From assembly GCA_958423465.1 (NCBI GenBank), contig CATZRD010000023.1:1-34284 (forward strand): DNA of 34,284 bases. The letters run 5' to 3'. This DNA comes from an uncultured Oscillospiraceae bacterium (GTDB lineage Bacteria > Bacillota > Clostridia > Oscillospirales > Oscillospiraceae). Positions 22,207 to 30,401 of this stretch are shown piece after piece; positions within the stretch are counted from its first letter, which is position 1; each line of letters opens with the position of its first letter. The notes under the pieces were generated by a model. That model searched no databases, was not told the origin of the DNA, and saw nothing but the letters and a program-made list of their open reading frames with translations. The position numbers were made by a program, and so were the translations under genes.

Positions 22207-23184
22207 ATGGCGACCATGCTGGAAGTCAAAGATCTCAAAAAGTATTTTGATGTAAGAGCCGGCAAGCTCCATGCGGTGGACGGCGTCTCCTTCAAGATCG
22301 AGGAGGGCCAGACCCTGGGCATCGTCGGCGAGTCGGGCTGCGGCAAGTCCACCCTGGGCCGCACCATCATGCATCTGCATGACAGCACGGGCGGCCAGAT
22401 CCTTTTCAAGGGCCGGGATATCACCCGCCTGGACCGGGCGCAGCTGAGCCAGCTCAGACATGAGATCCAATTCATTTTTCAGGACCCCTTCTCCTCTCTG
22501 AACCCCAGAATGACGGTATTCCAGACCATCGCGGAGCCCCTGATCATTGCAAATAAGCGTTCCAAGGAAAACCGGATCAGCTCCGCGGTCATCGAGCAGA
22601 AGGTGTACGACATGATGGACACCGTGGGCCTTGCCCGCCGGCTGGTCAACACCTACCCTCACGAGCTGGACGGCGGCCGGCGGCAGCGGATCGGCATTGC
22701 CCGGGCGCTGATCATGGAGCCGGATTTCGTCATCTGCGACGAGCCGGTATCCGCCCTGGACGTCTCCATCCAGGCTCAGATCATCAATCTGCTGCTGGAT
22801 ATCCAGGAGCAGCGGAAGCTGACCTACATCTTCATTACCCACGATCTGAGCGTGGTCCGCTACATCTCCGACAACATCATGGTCATGTATCTGGGCGAGA
22901 TGATGGAGATGGCGGACAAGGAGACTCTGTTTAAAAATCCGCTGCATCCCTACGCCAAGGCCCTTTTGGCGGCGGTCCCGGTTCCGGACGTGCACCATGA
23001 AAAGAACCTGATCCCCCTGGAGGGCGAGCTGACGTCGCCCATCAATCCGGGGCCGGGCTGCCGCTTTGCGGCCCGCTGCGTCTACGCGACGGAGCAGTGC
23101 AGAAAGCAGACGCCGGTGCTGCGGGAGTACGCGCCTGGCCATATGGTGCGCTGCCACAACCTGGAGTCCATTCATCAGGATTAG
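22207..23184 (+). CDS. ABC transporter ATPase (DppF/OppF-like)
   Basis: A 325-residue nucleotide-binding subunit. Walker A is GESGCGKS, Walker B FVICDEPV followed by SALDVSIQAQ. The signature is ELDGGRRQRI in place of FSGGQRQR; the Ser to Asp change is unusual, and whether it affects catalysis is not evident. The C-terminal Cys extension (GCRFAARCVYATEQC) is present. It starts two bases after the DppD-like stop codon. The pair of ATPases is normal for this transporter family. Confidence 0.93.
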   Translation: MATMLEVKDLKKYFDVRAGKLHAVDGVSFKIEEGQTLGIVGESGCGKSTLGRTIMHLHDSTGGQILFKGRDITRLDRAQLSQLRHEIQFIFQDPFSSLNPRMTVFQTIAEPLIIANKRSKENRISSAVIEQKVYDMMDTVGLARRLVNTYPHELDGGRRQRIGIARALIMEPDFVICDEPVSALDVSIQAQIINLLLDIQEQRKLTYIFITHDLSVVRYISDNIMVMYLGEMMEMADKETLFKNPLHPYAKALLAAVPVPDVHHEKNLIPLEGELTSPINPGPGCRFAARCVYATEQCRKQTPVLREYAPGHMVRCHNLESIHQD

Positions 23185-23234
23185 CGGGGAAGCCATTCTC
23201 TGTTAAAAATCCAAAGACAGAAAGGAAGAAAACT

Positions 23235-24962
23235 ATGAAACTTTCACGCAGAGATTTCCTGAAGGCCGCGGGCCTGACCGGGCTCAGCGTTGCGAGCCTG
23301 GCGGCGCTGAGCGCGTGCTCCGACAACGAGAAGAAGCCCGGTCCCACCGGTACGGACGCCCCCGGTTCTACCGGCAGCGGCTCCCCCACGGCCCATCCCG
23401 ACGAGTGGGATATCGCCGCCGAGGGCTGCTTCCGCTCCAGCCGCCCGGAGAACGTGGACGAGATCCCCTCCGGCTTTACCACCAGCAAGGACCGCCTGAT
23501 CATCCGGCTGGATCAGGACTCCGGATCCCTGGATCCCCTGCAGGGCGGCGTGTACGCCCAGCCCTCCGCCATCTTCTGCCTGTGCGGCACCTCCATGCTG
23601 GCGGCCGGTTATGTTGACGGCGGCATCGACTTCCAGATCAATCAGTATACTCTGTGCGATTCCATGACCTGGGACGACGATATGCTGGGCGTCACCTTCC
23701 ACGTCCGGGACAACGCCTACTTCCACAACGGCGATCCCGTTCTGGCTTCCGACGCCGTTTTCAGCATCAAGCGCTTCAAGGAGAACGTGCGCTTCAGCTA
23801 CATCGACTTCGAGAACATCGTGGCGAAGGATGACAAGACCCTGTACATCCCCCTGAACAGAGGCGACGGCAACTTCCTCTTTATCATGGGCATCTTCTGC
23901 CGCGTTTTCTCCGAGCGGGCCTACAACGAGGCCGTCGCCAGCGGCGCCGAGGCAGATTTCTTCTATTCCAGCGAGGGCACCTGCGGCATGTATGAGATCG
24001 AGGAGTGGGTCGCCGGCGACCACGTGACGCTGAAGGCCGACCCCAACTTCTACAAGCCCGCTCTGATCGATACGATCACCTTCCGCTTTATCGCCGACAA
24101 TACCGTGGCGATGATGGAGCTGGAGACCGGCGGTATCGACGTGCTGTACACCCCCTCCAGCAGCGATGTGGTCAACGTCCTGGGCGGCCAGTACGGCGAT
24201 TCCATCTCCGGCATCGAGGATCCCGGCGACACCATGACCATCATGGGTTTTAACATTGCCGGCAGCTTTTCCGACCTGAACCTGCGCTACGCCGTGGTCC
24301 ACGCGGTGGACTGGAGCACCATCGTCAAGACCGTCTGGGGCGAGCTGGGCTCCGCTCCCACCACCATTCTGGCCAGCACCCTGTACGGCCTCAACGACAC
24401 CGCCGACTGGTGGAAGGGCATGTACGATGTGGAGAAGGCCAAGGAGTACCTGTCCAAGACGAAGTATCCCGACGGGCTGGAACTCACGCTGCTCATCACC
24501 AACACCGCCACCGTGGTGGCGGCCTCCGAAATGCTGGCCAAGTACCTGGGCGAGATCGGCATCAAGCTGCATATCGAGACCTATGATACCGCCACCCAGG
24601 GCTCCATGATGAACGATACCGAGGGCTGGGACCTGTGGATTCGTGACTGGGGCGGATACGGCATGACCTGGGGCAGCAACTTTATCGAGGGCGGCACCTA
24701 CGACGCCGTCTGCCACCCCGCCGTCACGGAGCCGGATCACGCCAAGGAGATGTATGATCTGGGCGTCAAGCTCAGCTCTACCCTGGATCGCGAGCAGTTC
24801 AAGGCGGTGGCCAAGGAACTGCAGGACGGCTACCTGGACGGCAAGTTCTTCTACTTCTTCCCCATCACCCAGGTCAAGGCCGTTACCCTGGGCACCGCTC
24901 AGTTCCACAACTGGTACCGGTGCAAAGATAATCTCTATATTGCCGACGCCTATTTCGAATAA
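23235..24962 (+). CDS. Tat-exported solute-binding lipoprotein (SBP_bac_5 type)
   Basis: A 575-residue substrate-binding protein of the DppA/OppA family. The signal is twin-arginine plus lipobox: MKLSRRDFLKAAG has the S-R-R-x-F-L-K motif (residues 4-10), and LSAC ends at the lipid-modified Cys28. A Thr/Gly/Pro linker follows to about residue 60. The family fold is visible in RLDQDSGSLDPLQGG, VTFHVRDNAYFHNGDPV, and the C-terminal KLSSTLDREQFKAVAKELQ. Most homologues use the Sec route, so the Tat signal is notable, with tat genes 5 kb downstream. Folded export suggests a cofactor or early folding; this is inference. The ligand is unknown. Confidence 0.92.
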   Translation: MKLSRRDFLKAAGLTGLSVASLAALSACSDNEKKPGPTGTDAPGSTGSGSPTAHPDEWDIAAEGCFRSSRPENVDEIPSGFTTSKDRLIIRLDQDSGSLDPLQGGVYAQPSAIFCLCGTSMLAAGYVDGGIDFQINQYTLCDSMTWDDDMLGVTFHVRDNAYFHNGDPVLASDAVFSIKRFKENVRFSYIDFENIVAKDDKTLYIPLNRGDGNFLFIMGIFCRVFSERAYNEAVASGAEADFFYSSEGTCGMYEIEEWVAGDHVTLKADPNFYKPALIDTITFRFIADNTVAMMELETGGIDVLYTPSSSDVVNVLGGQYGDSISGIEDPGDTMTIMGFNIAGSFSDLNLRYAVVHAVDWSTIVKTVWGELGSAPTTILASTLYGLNDTADWWKGMYDVEKAKEYLSKTKYPDGLELTLLITNTATVVAASEMLAKYLGEIGIKLHIETYDTATQGSMMNDTEGWDLWIRDWGGYGMTWGSNFIEGGTYDAVCHPAVTEPDHAKEMYDLGVKLSSTLDREQFKAVAKELQDGYLDGKFFYFFPITQVKAVTLGTAQFHNWYRCKDNLYIADAYFE

Positions 24963-25094
24963 GCATTCCTTTGCATTCTCCTTCCTTCCTGACAGCCGGA
25001 CAGGGCCGGCCTTCGACCCTGTCCGCGCTGGCCGGAAGTCTGCGCCAAGCCCTCCGGCCCCGTGATCCCAAGTGGGCGGCAGGCGGGCCTTGCG

Positions 25095-25182
25095 GCAGGG
25101 AGGGCCCTGGGACGGCGGGGACGCCGCCGGCCTCGGCCCCTCCCTGCGAAGCTGCGGCCCGATCCTGCGCCGCAGTTCTTTT
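25095..25182 (+). terminator. Terminator region of the ABC operon
   Basis: The clearest element is CTGCGGC (25152-25158) pairing with GCCGCAG (25169-25175), followed by TTCTTTT. A larger GC-rich inverted repeat (from 25095 to about 25147) precedes it. The remainder of the 250-base gap holds no gene. Confidence 0.65.
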
Positions 25183-25194
25183 AGAACGATTCTA

Positions 25195-25204
25195 TTAACG
25201 ATAA
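25195..25204. promoter_or_regulatory. LacI-type operator upstream of the MFS gene
   Basis: TTAACGATAA in the context CTATTAACGATAATGTAAGG, nearly the same as the dehydrogenase and ABC sites. It ends 14 bases before the ATG, so binding would block the start region directly. No convincing -35 element is seen upstream. Confidence 0.7.
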
Positions 25205-25218
25205 TGTAAGGAACTGAT

Positions 25219-26424
25219 ATGGCTAACAAGCATTCTCAAAGCTTTCAGGAACCGGAAAAGCTGTGGAATAAGGGGTACGTCACGATCCTTCTGCTGAGCA
25301 TGGTCAACCATGCCTCCTCCCAGATGATCACGCCGATCGTTTCCAAGTACGCCATCAGCGTCGGCGCCACGGTGGCGGCGGCCGCTACCATCTCCGGCCT
25401 GATGTCCCTGGCGGCGCTGTTTACCCGCCCCTTTGCGGGGATCTTCAGCGACCGGAGCAGCAAGAAGGGGATCATTGCCGTCTCCGGCACGGCCACAGCC
25501 ATCTGCATGTATCTGTACTCCATATCCGGAAGCGTGGAGATGATGTCCGTTGTCCGGCTGTTCCACGGGGTTTTCTTTTCGTTCTCCACAGTGGCGCTGC
25601 TGGCTATCAACACGATCTTCATCCCGAAGGACAAACTGGGGGAGGGCATCGGCTGGTCCGTGGTCACTACGACCCTGGCCACCGCCCTGGGACCGAATAT
25701 CGGCCTGTGGCTGGTGGACAGCCTGGGATATGGGGCCTGCTTCACCGCCGCCGCTGTCGGCACGTTTGTGCCCAGCATGGCGTTCCTGCTGATCCCCTGC
25801 GGGCAGCAGCCCAGACGTGCGCCGGGACCCCGGCGGGTGGGCATCAGCGACTTCATCTCGTTCCAGATCCTGCCCTACGCCGTGCTGACCGGCCTTTTCA
25901 GCTGCTGCAACGGCATCGTCAACAGCTTCCTGGCGCTGGTGGGCGACGAGCGGGGAATTGAGGGCGTCGGCGTTTTCTTTACCGCGTACTCCGTTATCAT
26001 GATCGTCACCAGACCGGTCACCGGCAAGCTCTACGATCGGAAGGGCATCAAATTCCTGCTGTATCCCTGCGTGGCGCTGGCGTCGCTGAGCATGCTGCTG
26101 CTGGGCAAGGCCGTCTCCGCCTGGGCCGTCATGCTGGCGGGCGCCCTGAAGGCGCTGGGGCAGGGAAGCGGCGTGCCCTCCATCCAGGCCCACTGTCTGA
26201 AGCAGCTGGGCCGGGATAAGGCCGGCATCGTCAGCAGCACCTGCTATATGGGCAACGACATCGGCAACGCACTGGGCCCCGCGGTGGGCGGTATGCTCGT
26301 TACCCATATGGGCTATGAGAATATGTTCCTGACGATCGCGGCGGCCCTCATCGTCATCGGCTGGCCGCTGATCTTCCTGAAAACACGGTACGATGAGAAA
26401 AAATATGGCAGCGCGGCAGTGTGA
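25219..26424 (+). CDS. Major facilitator superfamily transporter
   Basis: A 401-residue protein with about twelve hydrophobic segments. The loop 2-3 motif is visible as RPFAGIFSDRSSKKGII, with a degenerate copy in the second half (RPVTGKLYDRKGIKF), which is the usual MFS signature. It has no signal and belongs to the broad drug/metabolite group. Direction and substrate are unknown. AAGGA precedes the ATG, and a LacI-type operator sits just upstream, so it probably belongs to the same regulon as the ABC importer. It could export an end product or take up a related monomer. Confidence 0.9.
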   Translation: MANKHSQSFQEPEKLWNKGYVTILLLSMVNHASSQMITPIVSKYAISVGATVAAAATISGLMSLAALFTRPFAGIFSDRSSKKGIIAVSGTATAICMYLYSISGSVEMMSVVRLFHGVFFSFSTVALLAINTIFIPKDKLGEGIGWSVVTTTLATALGPNIGLWLVDSLGYGACFTAAAVGTFVPSMAFLLIPCGQQPRRAPGPRRVGISDFISFQILPYAVLTGLFSCCNGIVNSFLALVGDERGIEGVGVFFTAYSVIMIVTRPVTGKLYDRKGIKFLLYPCVALASLSMLLLGKAVSAWAVMLAGALKALGQGSGVPSIQAHCLKQLGRDKAGIVSSTCYMGNDIGNALGPAVGGMLVTHMGYENMFLTIAAALIVIGWPLIFLKTRYDEKKYGSAAV

Positions 26425-26507
26425 CGGCGGCGCTGCGTCCGTGTGCCGCGCCTGCGGCAGAACCAGCATCGAATCAAACAATATCAAGACATAAGGAGAG
26501 GACAATC

Positions 26508-28043
26508 ATGATCTATGTAGCGAATACAGAAAGCGGCAAGGTACGGGGTATGACCAGCAGCGATACCTATATCACCGTATTCAAGGGCATTCCTTTCGCC
26601 GCGCCCCCGGTTGGGAAGAACCGCTGGCGCGTTCCCCAGCCCGCGGAGAAGTGGGAGGGCATCCGGGACTGCTACCATTACGGCGACGCCGGCATGCAGG
26701 ACTGCCACACCGGCACCGGCTTTTACGACAAGGAGTTCCACTATGACGTGGACCAGCCCATGAGCGAGGACTGCCTGTACTTAAACATCTGGACCCCGGC
26801 CAAGACCCCCGACGAGAAGCTGCCGGTCATGGTGTGGATCTACGGCGGCGGCCTCCAGGGCGGGCACAATTCGGAGATGGAGTTCGACGGCGAGCGCATC
26901 GCGTCCCGGGGCGTCGTGCTGGTGCACGTCAGCTACCGCACCAACGTTTTCGCCTGGTTCGCCCATCCTGAGATCACTGCGGAATGCGGCGGTACCTACT
27001 GCACCAACTTCGGTCTGTTTGACCAGAAGGCCGGTATCGACTGGGTTGGCCGCAACATCGCCGCCTTCGGCGGCGACCCCGACAACATCACCATCTTCGG
27101 TCAGTCCGCCGGCGGGCGCAGCGTCGTCAGCCAGATCGTCTCCCCCCTGAACGAGGGCGGCTGCATCAAGAAAGCCATTTCCCAGAGCGGCACCGGCCTG
27201 AACTTCGCCTTGGGCGGACACGGTACCGATTACTATACCCTGGAGGAGGCCGAAGAGGTGGGCGTCCGGTTCTTCGAAAAGCTGGGCGTCAAGACCCTGG
27301 AGGAGGCCCGGGCGCTGCCCGCCGAGTTCGTCAGAGACATGGGCGCCGAATTCCGGAACAACCACGAGGGCCAGTGGCAGTACATCGTGGACGGCTGCTT
27401 CCTGCCGGATCAGCCCATTACCATGCTGGCGGAGAACCGCCGCCTGCAGATCCCCGTGATGACCGGCAGCACCACCAACGAGCACTTCAACGTCATCCGC
27501 GCCAAGACCCTGGAGGAGTTCGAGCGCAACGCCCGGATCCTTTACGGCGAGTACGCCGACGAGTTCCTGGAGCTGTGCGATTTCAAGTGCGGCGACCTGG
27601 AAAAGATCCTGGCTTCCGTCAAGGTCAGCGGCTCCCCCTTCGGCGCTCGCCTGCTGACCATGCGGGCCAACGACGCGGGCCTGCCCTCCTGGCTGTACGT
27701 GTTCGATCCTGAGATTCCCGGAGAGGACCATCCGGGCGCGTTCCATTCCTCCGATCTGTGGTTCGTGTTCGAGAACCTGCAAAAATGCTGGCGTCCCTTC
27801 CGCGGGAAGCACTATGATCTGGCCCGGCAGGTCTGCAACTACTGGACGAATTTCGCCAAGACCGGCGACCCCAACGGTCTGGACGACGACGGCAAGCCCA
27901 TGCCCCGCTGGGAGCCCTTCACCGAGGACTTCTCCCAGCCGATGGTCTTCGAGGACACCGCCCACATGGGCGACCGGGAGCTGCCCCCCGTCATTAAGCG
28001 GATGTATGAATTGGCGGCCGACAAGCTCTGGCGCAAACAGTAA
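26508..28043 (+). CDS. Type-B carboxylesterase
   Basis: A 511-residue cytoplasmic esterase (no signal peptide). It shows FKGIPFAAPPVGKNRW at the N-terminus, SEDCLYLNIWTP, the oxyanion loop VWIYGGGL, and the nucleophile elbow FGQSAGG with its Ser. The catalytic His is probably in GAFHSSDLWFVF and the acid in the segment after TGSTTNEHF. The length is typical. AAGGAGAGG precedes ATG 26508. It follows the MFS gene by 84 bases on the same strand without a terminator, so they may be co-transcribed. Substrate is unknown; cleavage of acyl or aryl esters imported by the neighbouring transporters is a reasonable guess. Confidence 0.92.
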   Translation: MIYVANTESGKVRGMTSSDTYITVFKGIPFAAPPVGKNRWRVPQPAEKWEGIRDCYHYGDAGMQDCHTGTGFYDKEFHYDVDQPMSEDCLYLNIWTPAKTPDEKLPVMVWIYGGGLQGGHNSEMEFDGERIASRGVVLVHVSYRTNVFAWFAHPEITAECGGTYCTNFGLFDQKAGIDWVGRNIAAFGGDPDNITIFGQSAGGRSVVSQIVSPLNEGGCIKKAISQSGTGLNFALGGHGTDYYTLEEAEEVGVRFFEKLGVKTLEEARALPAEFVRDMGAEFRNNHEGQWQYIVDGCFLPDQPITMLAENRRLQIPVMTGSTTNEHFNVIRAKTLEEFERNARILYGEYADEFLELCDFKCGDLEKILASVKVSGSPFGARLLTMRANDAGLPSWLYVFDPEIPGEDHPGAFHSSDLWFVFENLQKCWRPFRGKHYDLARQVCNYWTNFAKTGDPNGLDDDGKPMPRWEPFTEDFSQPMVFEDTAHMGDRELPPVIKRMYELAADKLWRKQ

Positions 28044-28060
28044 GCGAATGGCGTCATGAA

Positions 28061-28087
28061 GCCGGACCGCCGCCCTGGCGGTCCGGC
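28061..28087 (+). terminator. Hairpin after the carboxylesterase gene
   Basis: A perfect 11-base-pair stem (28061-28071 with 28077-28087), loop GCCCT, without a T run. It may be a terminator or a processing/stability element. Confidence 0.5.
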
Positions 28088-28209
28088 CTCCAGGCCAGGC
28101 GGACAGGCCCATACCAGTCTTGAAATTTTACTAGAAAGGCGGCCATCGATCAGCGCGTCCCCCTTCCCGCAGTCCATGCGGGCAAAAAACGGCCGAACGG
28201 TTGATTCAA

Positions 28210-29391
28210 ATGAAGCAGGATTTCACCAAGCTCGATCATCTGCTCCGGGACTTCGCGGACAGAAAAACCATCCCCGGATGCGCCTGCAGCCTGATGCAGG
28301 GCGATGAGGTCATCTACGAGGGCTATTACGGCTGCGCGGACATCGCCTCCGGCAGGCCCATCACCAGAAATTCCATGTTCCGTCAGGAGAATATCTCCTA
28401 CCTCTTTACTTACACGGCGCTGGCTATGCTCTATGAGCAGGGGAAATTCCTCTACTCCGATCCCATCGGGGAGTATCTGCCCGAGTGGAGGGACATCCAG
28501 AAGTACGTTGTCAAGGGCAACGGCGCGGTGGATGTGGCGCCCCTGACCAGACCGCTGACTATTCGCACGGCGGCGGCCTCCATGTGCGGCCTTCCCAATG
28601 TGCTGACGCCCGCGGAGGGGGCCGGCAGCCCCACCCAGGCGGCTATGGATCAGAGGATGCGGGAGCTGTGCGCCGGCGGGGCGACGCCCACTCTGCGGGA
28701 GGAGGTCAGGGCGATGGCCGGCGTGCCGGTCATGTTCGAGCCCTATTCCCACTGGCACTACGGCTTTGGGATCCAGGTAGTGGGCGCCATCATTGAGGAG
28801 CTTACAGGAAAGCCTCTGCGGCAGGTCTATCGGGAGATGATCATTGATCCCCTGGGCCTGAAGGATACCGACACCTACATCACGCCTGAAAACAGGGACC
28901 GGGTGGTCACCGCCTACCGCAAGCTGGAGGACGGCTCTCTGGCGGCTGACAGCGGCGCCGACAGGCGGTACGACCCGGCCCAGAGCCCCGAGGGGGCGAG
29001 CCCTCTGGTGCTGTCCTCGGCGGCGGATCTGGCGGTGTTCATGCAGATGCTGGCCAACGGCGGCACCTACAAGGGCCAAAAGTATTTGGGCAGCGGCACG
29101 GTGGCCATGATGATGTCCAACCAGCTGGAGAATCCCCACTTCCCCGACTTCCTGGACAACAGGAACAAGGAGGGCTACGCCTACGGAATGGGCTTCCGCA
29201 CCGTCGTGCGGCTGAAGTACGGCCACAACGGCCACTACGACAACTTCGGCAGCACCGGCGAGATGGGGACCTGGGTAGAGGCGGACCCCACGGTGAAGCT
29301 GGCCATGGCCTACGGCCACAATATGACGCCCAGCGAGGACGTCTACCATCACCACAGAGTCAGAGCCGTGGCTTACGGCTGCGCGCTTTGA
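28210..29391 (+). CDS. Beta-lactamase-fold (class C serine hydrolase family) protein lacking catalytic residues
   Basis: A 393-residue cytoplasmic protein that aligns with the family along its length: RPITRNSMFRQENISYLFTY, LAMLYEQGKFLYSDPIGEYL, PLTIRTAAASMCGL, IIDPLGLKDTDT and the C-terminal GHNGHYDNFG. The S-x-x-K motif is N-I-S-Y instead, so both the nucleophile Ser and the Lys are gone, and the Y-S-N motif reads Y-G-F. The KTG-equivalent H-x-G remains. A non-enzymatic or altered role is likely. No good ribosome site is seen before ATG 28210 or the in-frame TTG 28201. It follows the carboxylesterase on the same strand. Confidence 0.85.
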   Translation: MKQDFTKLDHLLRDFADRKTIPGCACSLMQGDEVIYEGYYGCADIASGRPITRNSMFRQENISYLFTYTALAMLYEQGKFLYSDPIGEYLPEWRDIQKYVVKGNGAVDVAPLTRPLTIRTAAASMCGLPNVLTPAEGAGSPTQAAMDQRMRELCAGGATPTLREEVRAMAGVPVMFEPYSHWHYGFGIQVVGAIIEELTGKPLRQVYREMIIDPLGLKDTDTYITPENRDRVVTAYRKLEDGSLAADSGADRRYDPAQSPEGASPLVLSSAADLAVFMQMLANGGTYKGQKYLGSGTVAMMMSNQLENPHFPDFLDNRNKEGYAYGMGFRTVVRLKYGHNGHYDNFGSTGEMGTWVEADPTVKLAMAYGHNMTPSEDVYHHHRVRAVAYGCAL

Positions 29392-29477
29392 TCAGCGCTT
29401 TCCCTGAGCGGCGGATCTGAGAGGAGCCGCCGGCGGCTGCCGCGCTCCCACGCGCGCCATCCGATCTCGCTTGAGAC

Positions 29478-29516
29478 GCTTCCGGGTATCCGGCCCTGGG
29501 CCGGACACCCGGAAGC
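29478..29516 (+). other. Strong hairpin upstream of the tat genes
   Basis: An 18-base-pair stem with one mismatch (29478-29495 with 29499-29516) and a CTG loop. No T run follows. It may end the upstream transcript or protect the tat message. The rest of this 220-base gap holds no gene. Confidence 0.55.
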
Positions 29517-29615
29517 CGGGGGAGGCGAAGCCATTACGGAGGGAGGTGTCAGAGGAACTGATTGCTGTGCCGGTATGGACCATCACGAGAGAAAGGAGGA
29601 GACAGACCACTAGAT

Positions 29616-30032
29616 ATGAAACTTGGCGGGACAGAACTTTTGGTGATCGTTCTGGTCATGGCGCTGGCCCTGGGTCCGGAGAGGACGGTGCTGTATGCCA
29701 GAAAGGCGGGAAAATGGCTGAGAGTGCTCAAGATCTACCTCTCTTCCATGACGGAAGACCTGAGGGAATCGGTGGTGGAACCCCTGGAGGAGATCCGGGA
29801 ACCGCTGAAGGAGATCGTCAAGCCCATCGACGAGCTTACCAAGGACGCAGACGCTTCAGTGGACGCGATCTCAGCCTCCATGGAGCGGGCGTCCCGGGAC
29901 CTTGCGCAGTCCATCGATCCGCAGGACCGTGCCGCCGGCGGCGTCCCGGAGGAAGCCGGGACGGCGCGGACGCCGGGAAAACCGGCTGAAAACGATCTGG
30001 AAATGGCGGAATTCCTGGAAGAAGAGCAATAA
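29616..30032 (+). CDS. Twin-arginine translocase TatA/TatB-family protein (TatB-like)
   Basis: A 138-residue membrane protein with an N-terminal membrane helix (GGTELLVIVLVMALALGPER), the Gly-Pro hinge, and a long amphipathic helix (YARKAGKWLRVLKIYLSSMT...) followed by an acidic, Pro-containing tail. Length, the LGPER hinge and the long helix resemble TatB more than TatA. In the Tat system TatB pairs with TatC to bind the signal peptide. ATG 29616 is used. AGGAGG lies sixteen bases upstream, rather far. It is followed by a second, shorter TatA-type gene and tatC. Confidence 0.82.
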   Translation: MKLGGTELLVIVLVMALALGPERTVLYARKAGKWLRVLKIYLSSMTEDLRESVVEPLEEIREPLKEIVKPIDELTKDADASVDAISASMERASRDLAQSIDPQDRAAGGVPEEAGTARTPGKPAENDLEMAEFLEEEQ

Positions 30033-30153
30033 GACCTATCCCAGCAGATCTTTAGCCAGCTATGGCTGACATTGTAGAAGCCGGCGGCGAAACAGGGCGG
30101 CGCGCAGGAAGCGCGAAGGCCCTGACAAAATTTTTGATGAGAGGTGCAACAGT

Positions 30154-30387
30154 ATGTTTTATGCAGTGATCGGAAAAATCGGCGTGACGGAGCTATTGGT
30201 GGTCCTTGTGATCGTACTGGTGGTGTTTGGTCCCACGCAGCTCCCCAAGCTCAGCAAGGTCCTGGGCAAGACCCTCAGCAGCTTCAAGAAGGGCATGGAG
30301 GAGGACCTGGGCACAGAGGAGTCCGACGCGCCCGCAGACAAAAAGAAAGCGGAAAAAGAGAGTGGACATGAAGCCGGCGCTGAATGA
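30154..30387 (+). CDS. tatA: Sec-independent translocase subunit TatA
   Basis: A 77-residue subunit, the usual TatA length. KIGVTELLVVLVIVLVVFGPTQLPKL shows the membrane helix, FGP hinge and the start of the amphipathic helix (SKVLGKTLSSFKKGMEEDL). A charged, disordered tail follows. TatA multimers form the transient pore for folded proteins. GAGAGGTG precedes the ATG. The TGA stop overlaps an ATG in the tatC frame (ATGA at 30384), so the two are coupled. Confidence 0.93.
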   Translation: MFYAVIGKIGVTELLVVLVIVLVVFGPTQLPKLSKVLGKTLSSFKKGMEEDLGTEESDAPADKKKAEKESGHEAGAE

Positions 30388-30401
30388 ATGCAGGAAGCGC
30401 C

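Noticed and set aside
19281..24962. Assignment of the ABC system as a nickel or dipeptide importer
   Set aside because: The family imports several ligand classes and no diagnostic ligand residues are visible, so I left the substrate open.
23244..25229. 661-codon open frame on the minus strand
   Set aside because: Antisense to the binding-protein gene; composition is that of a shadow frame.
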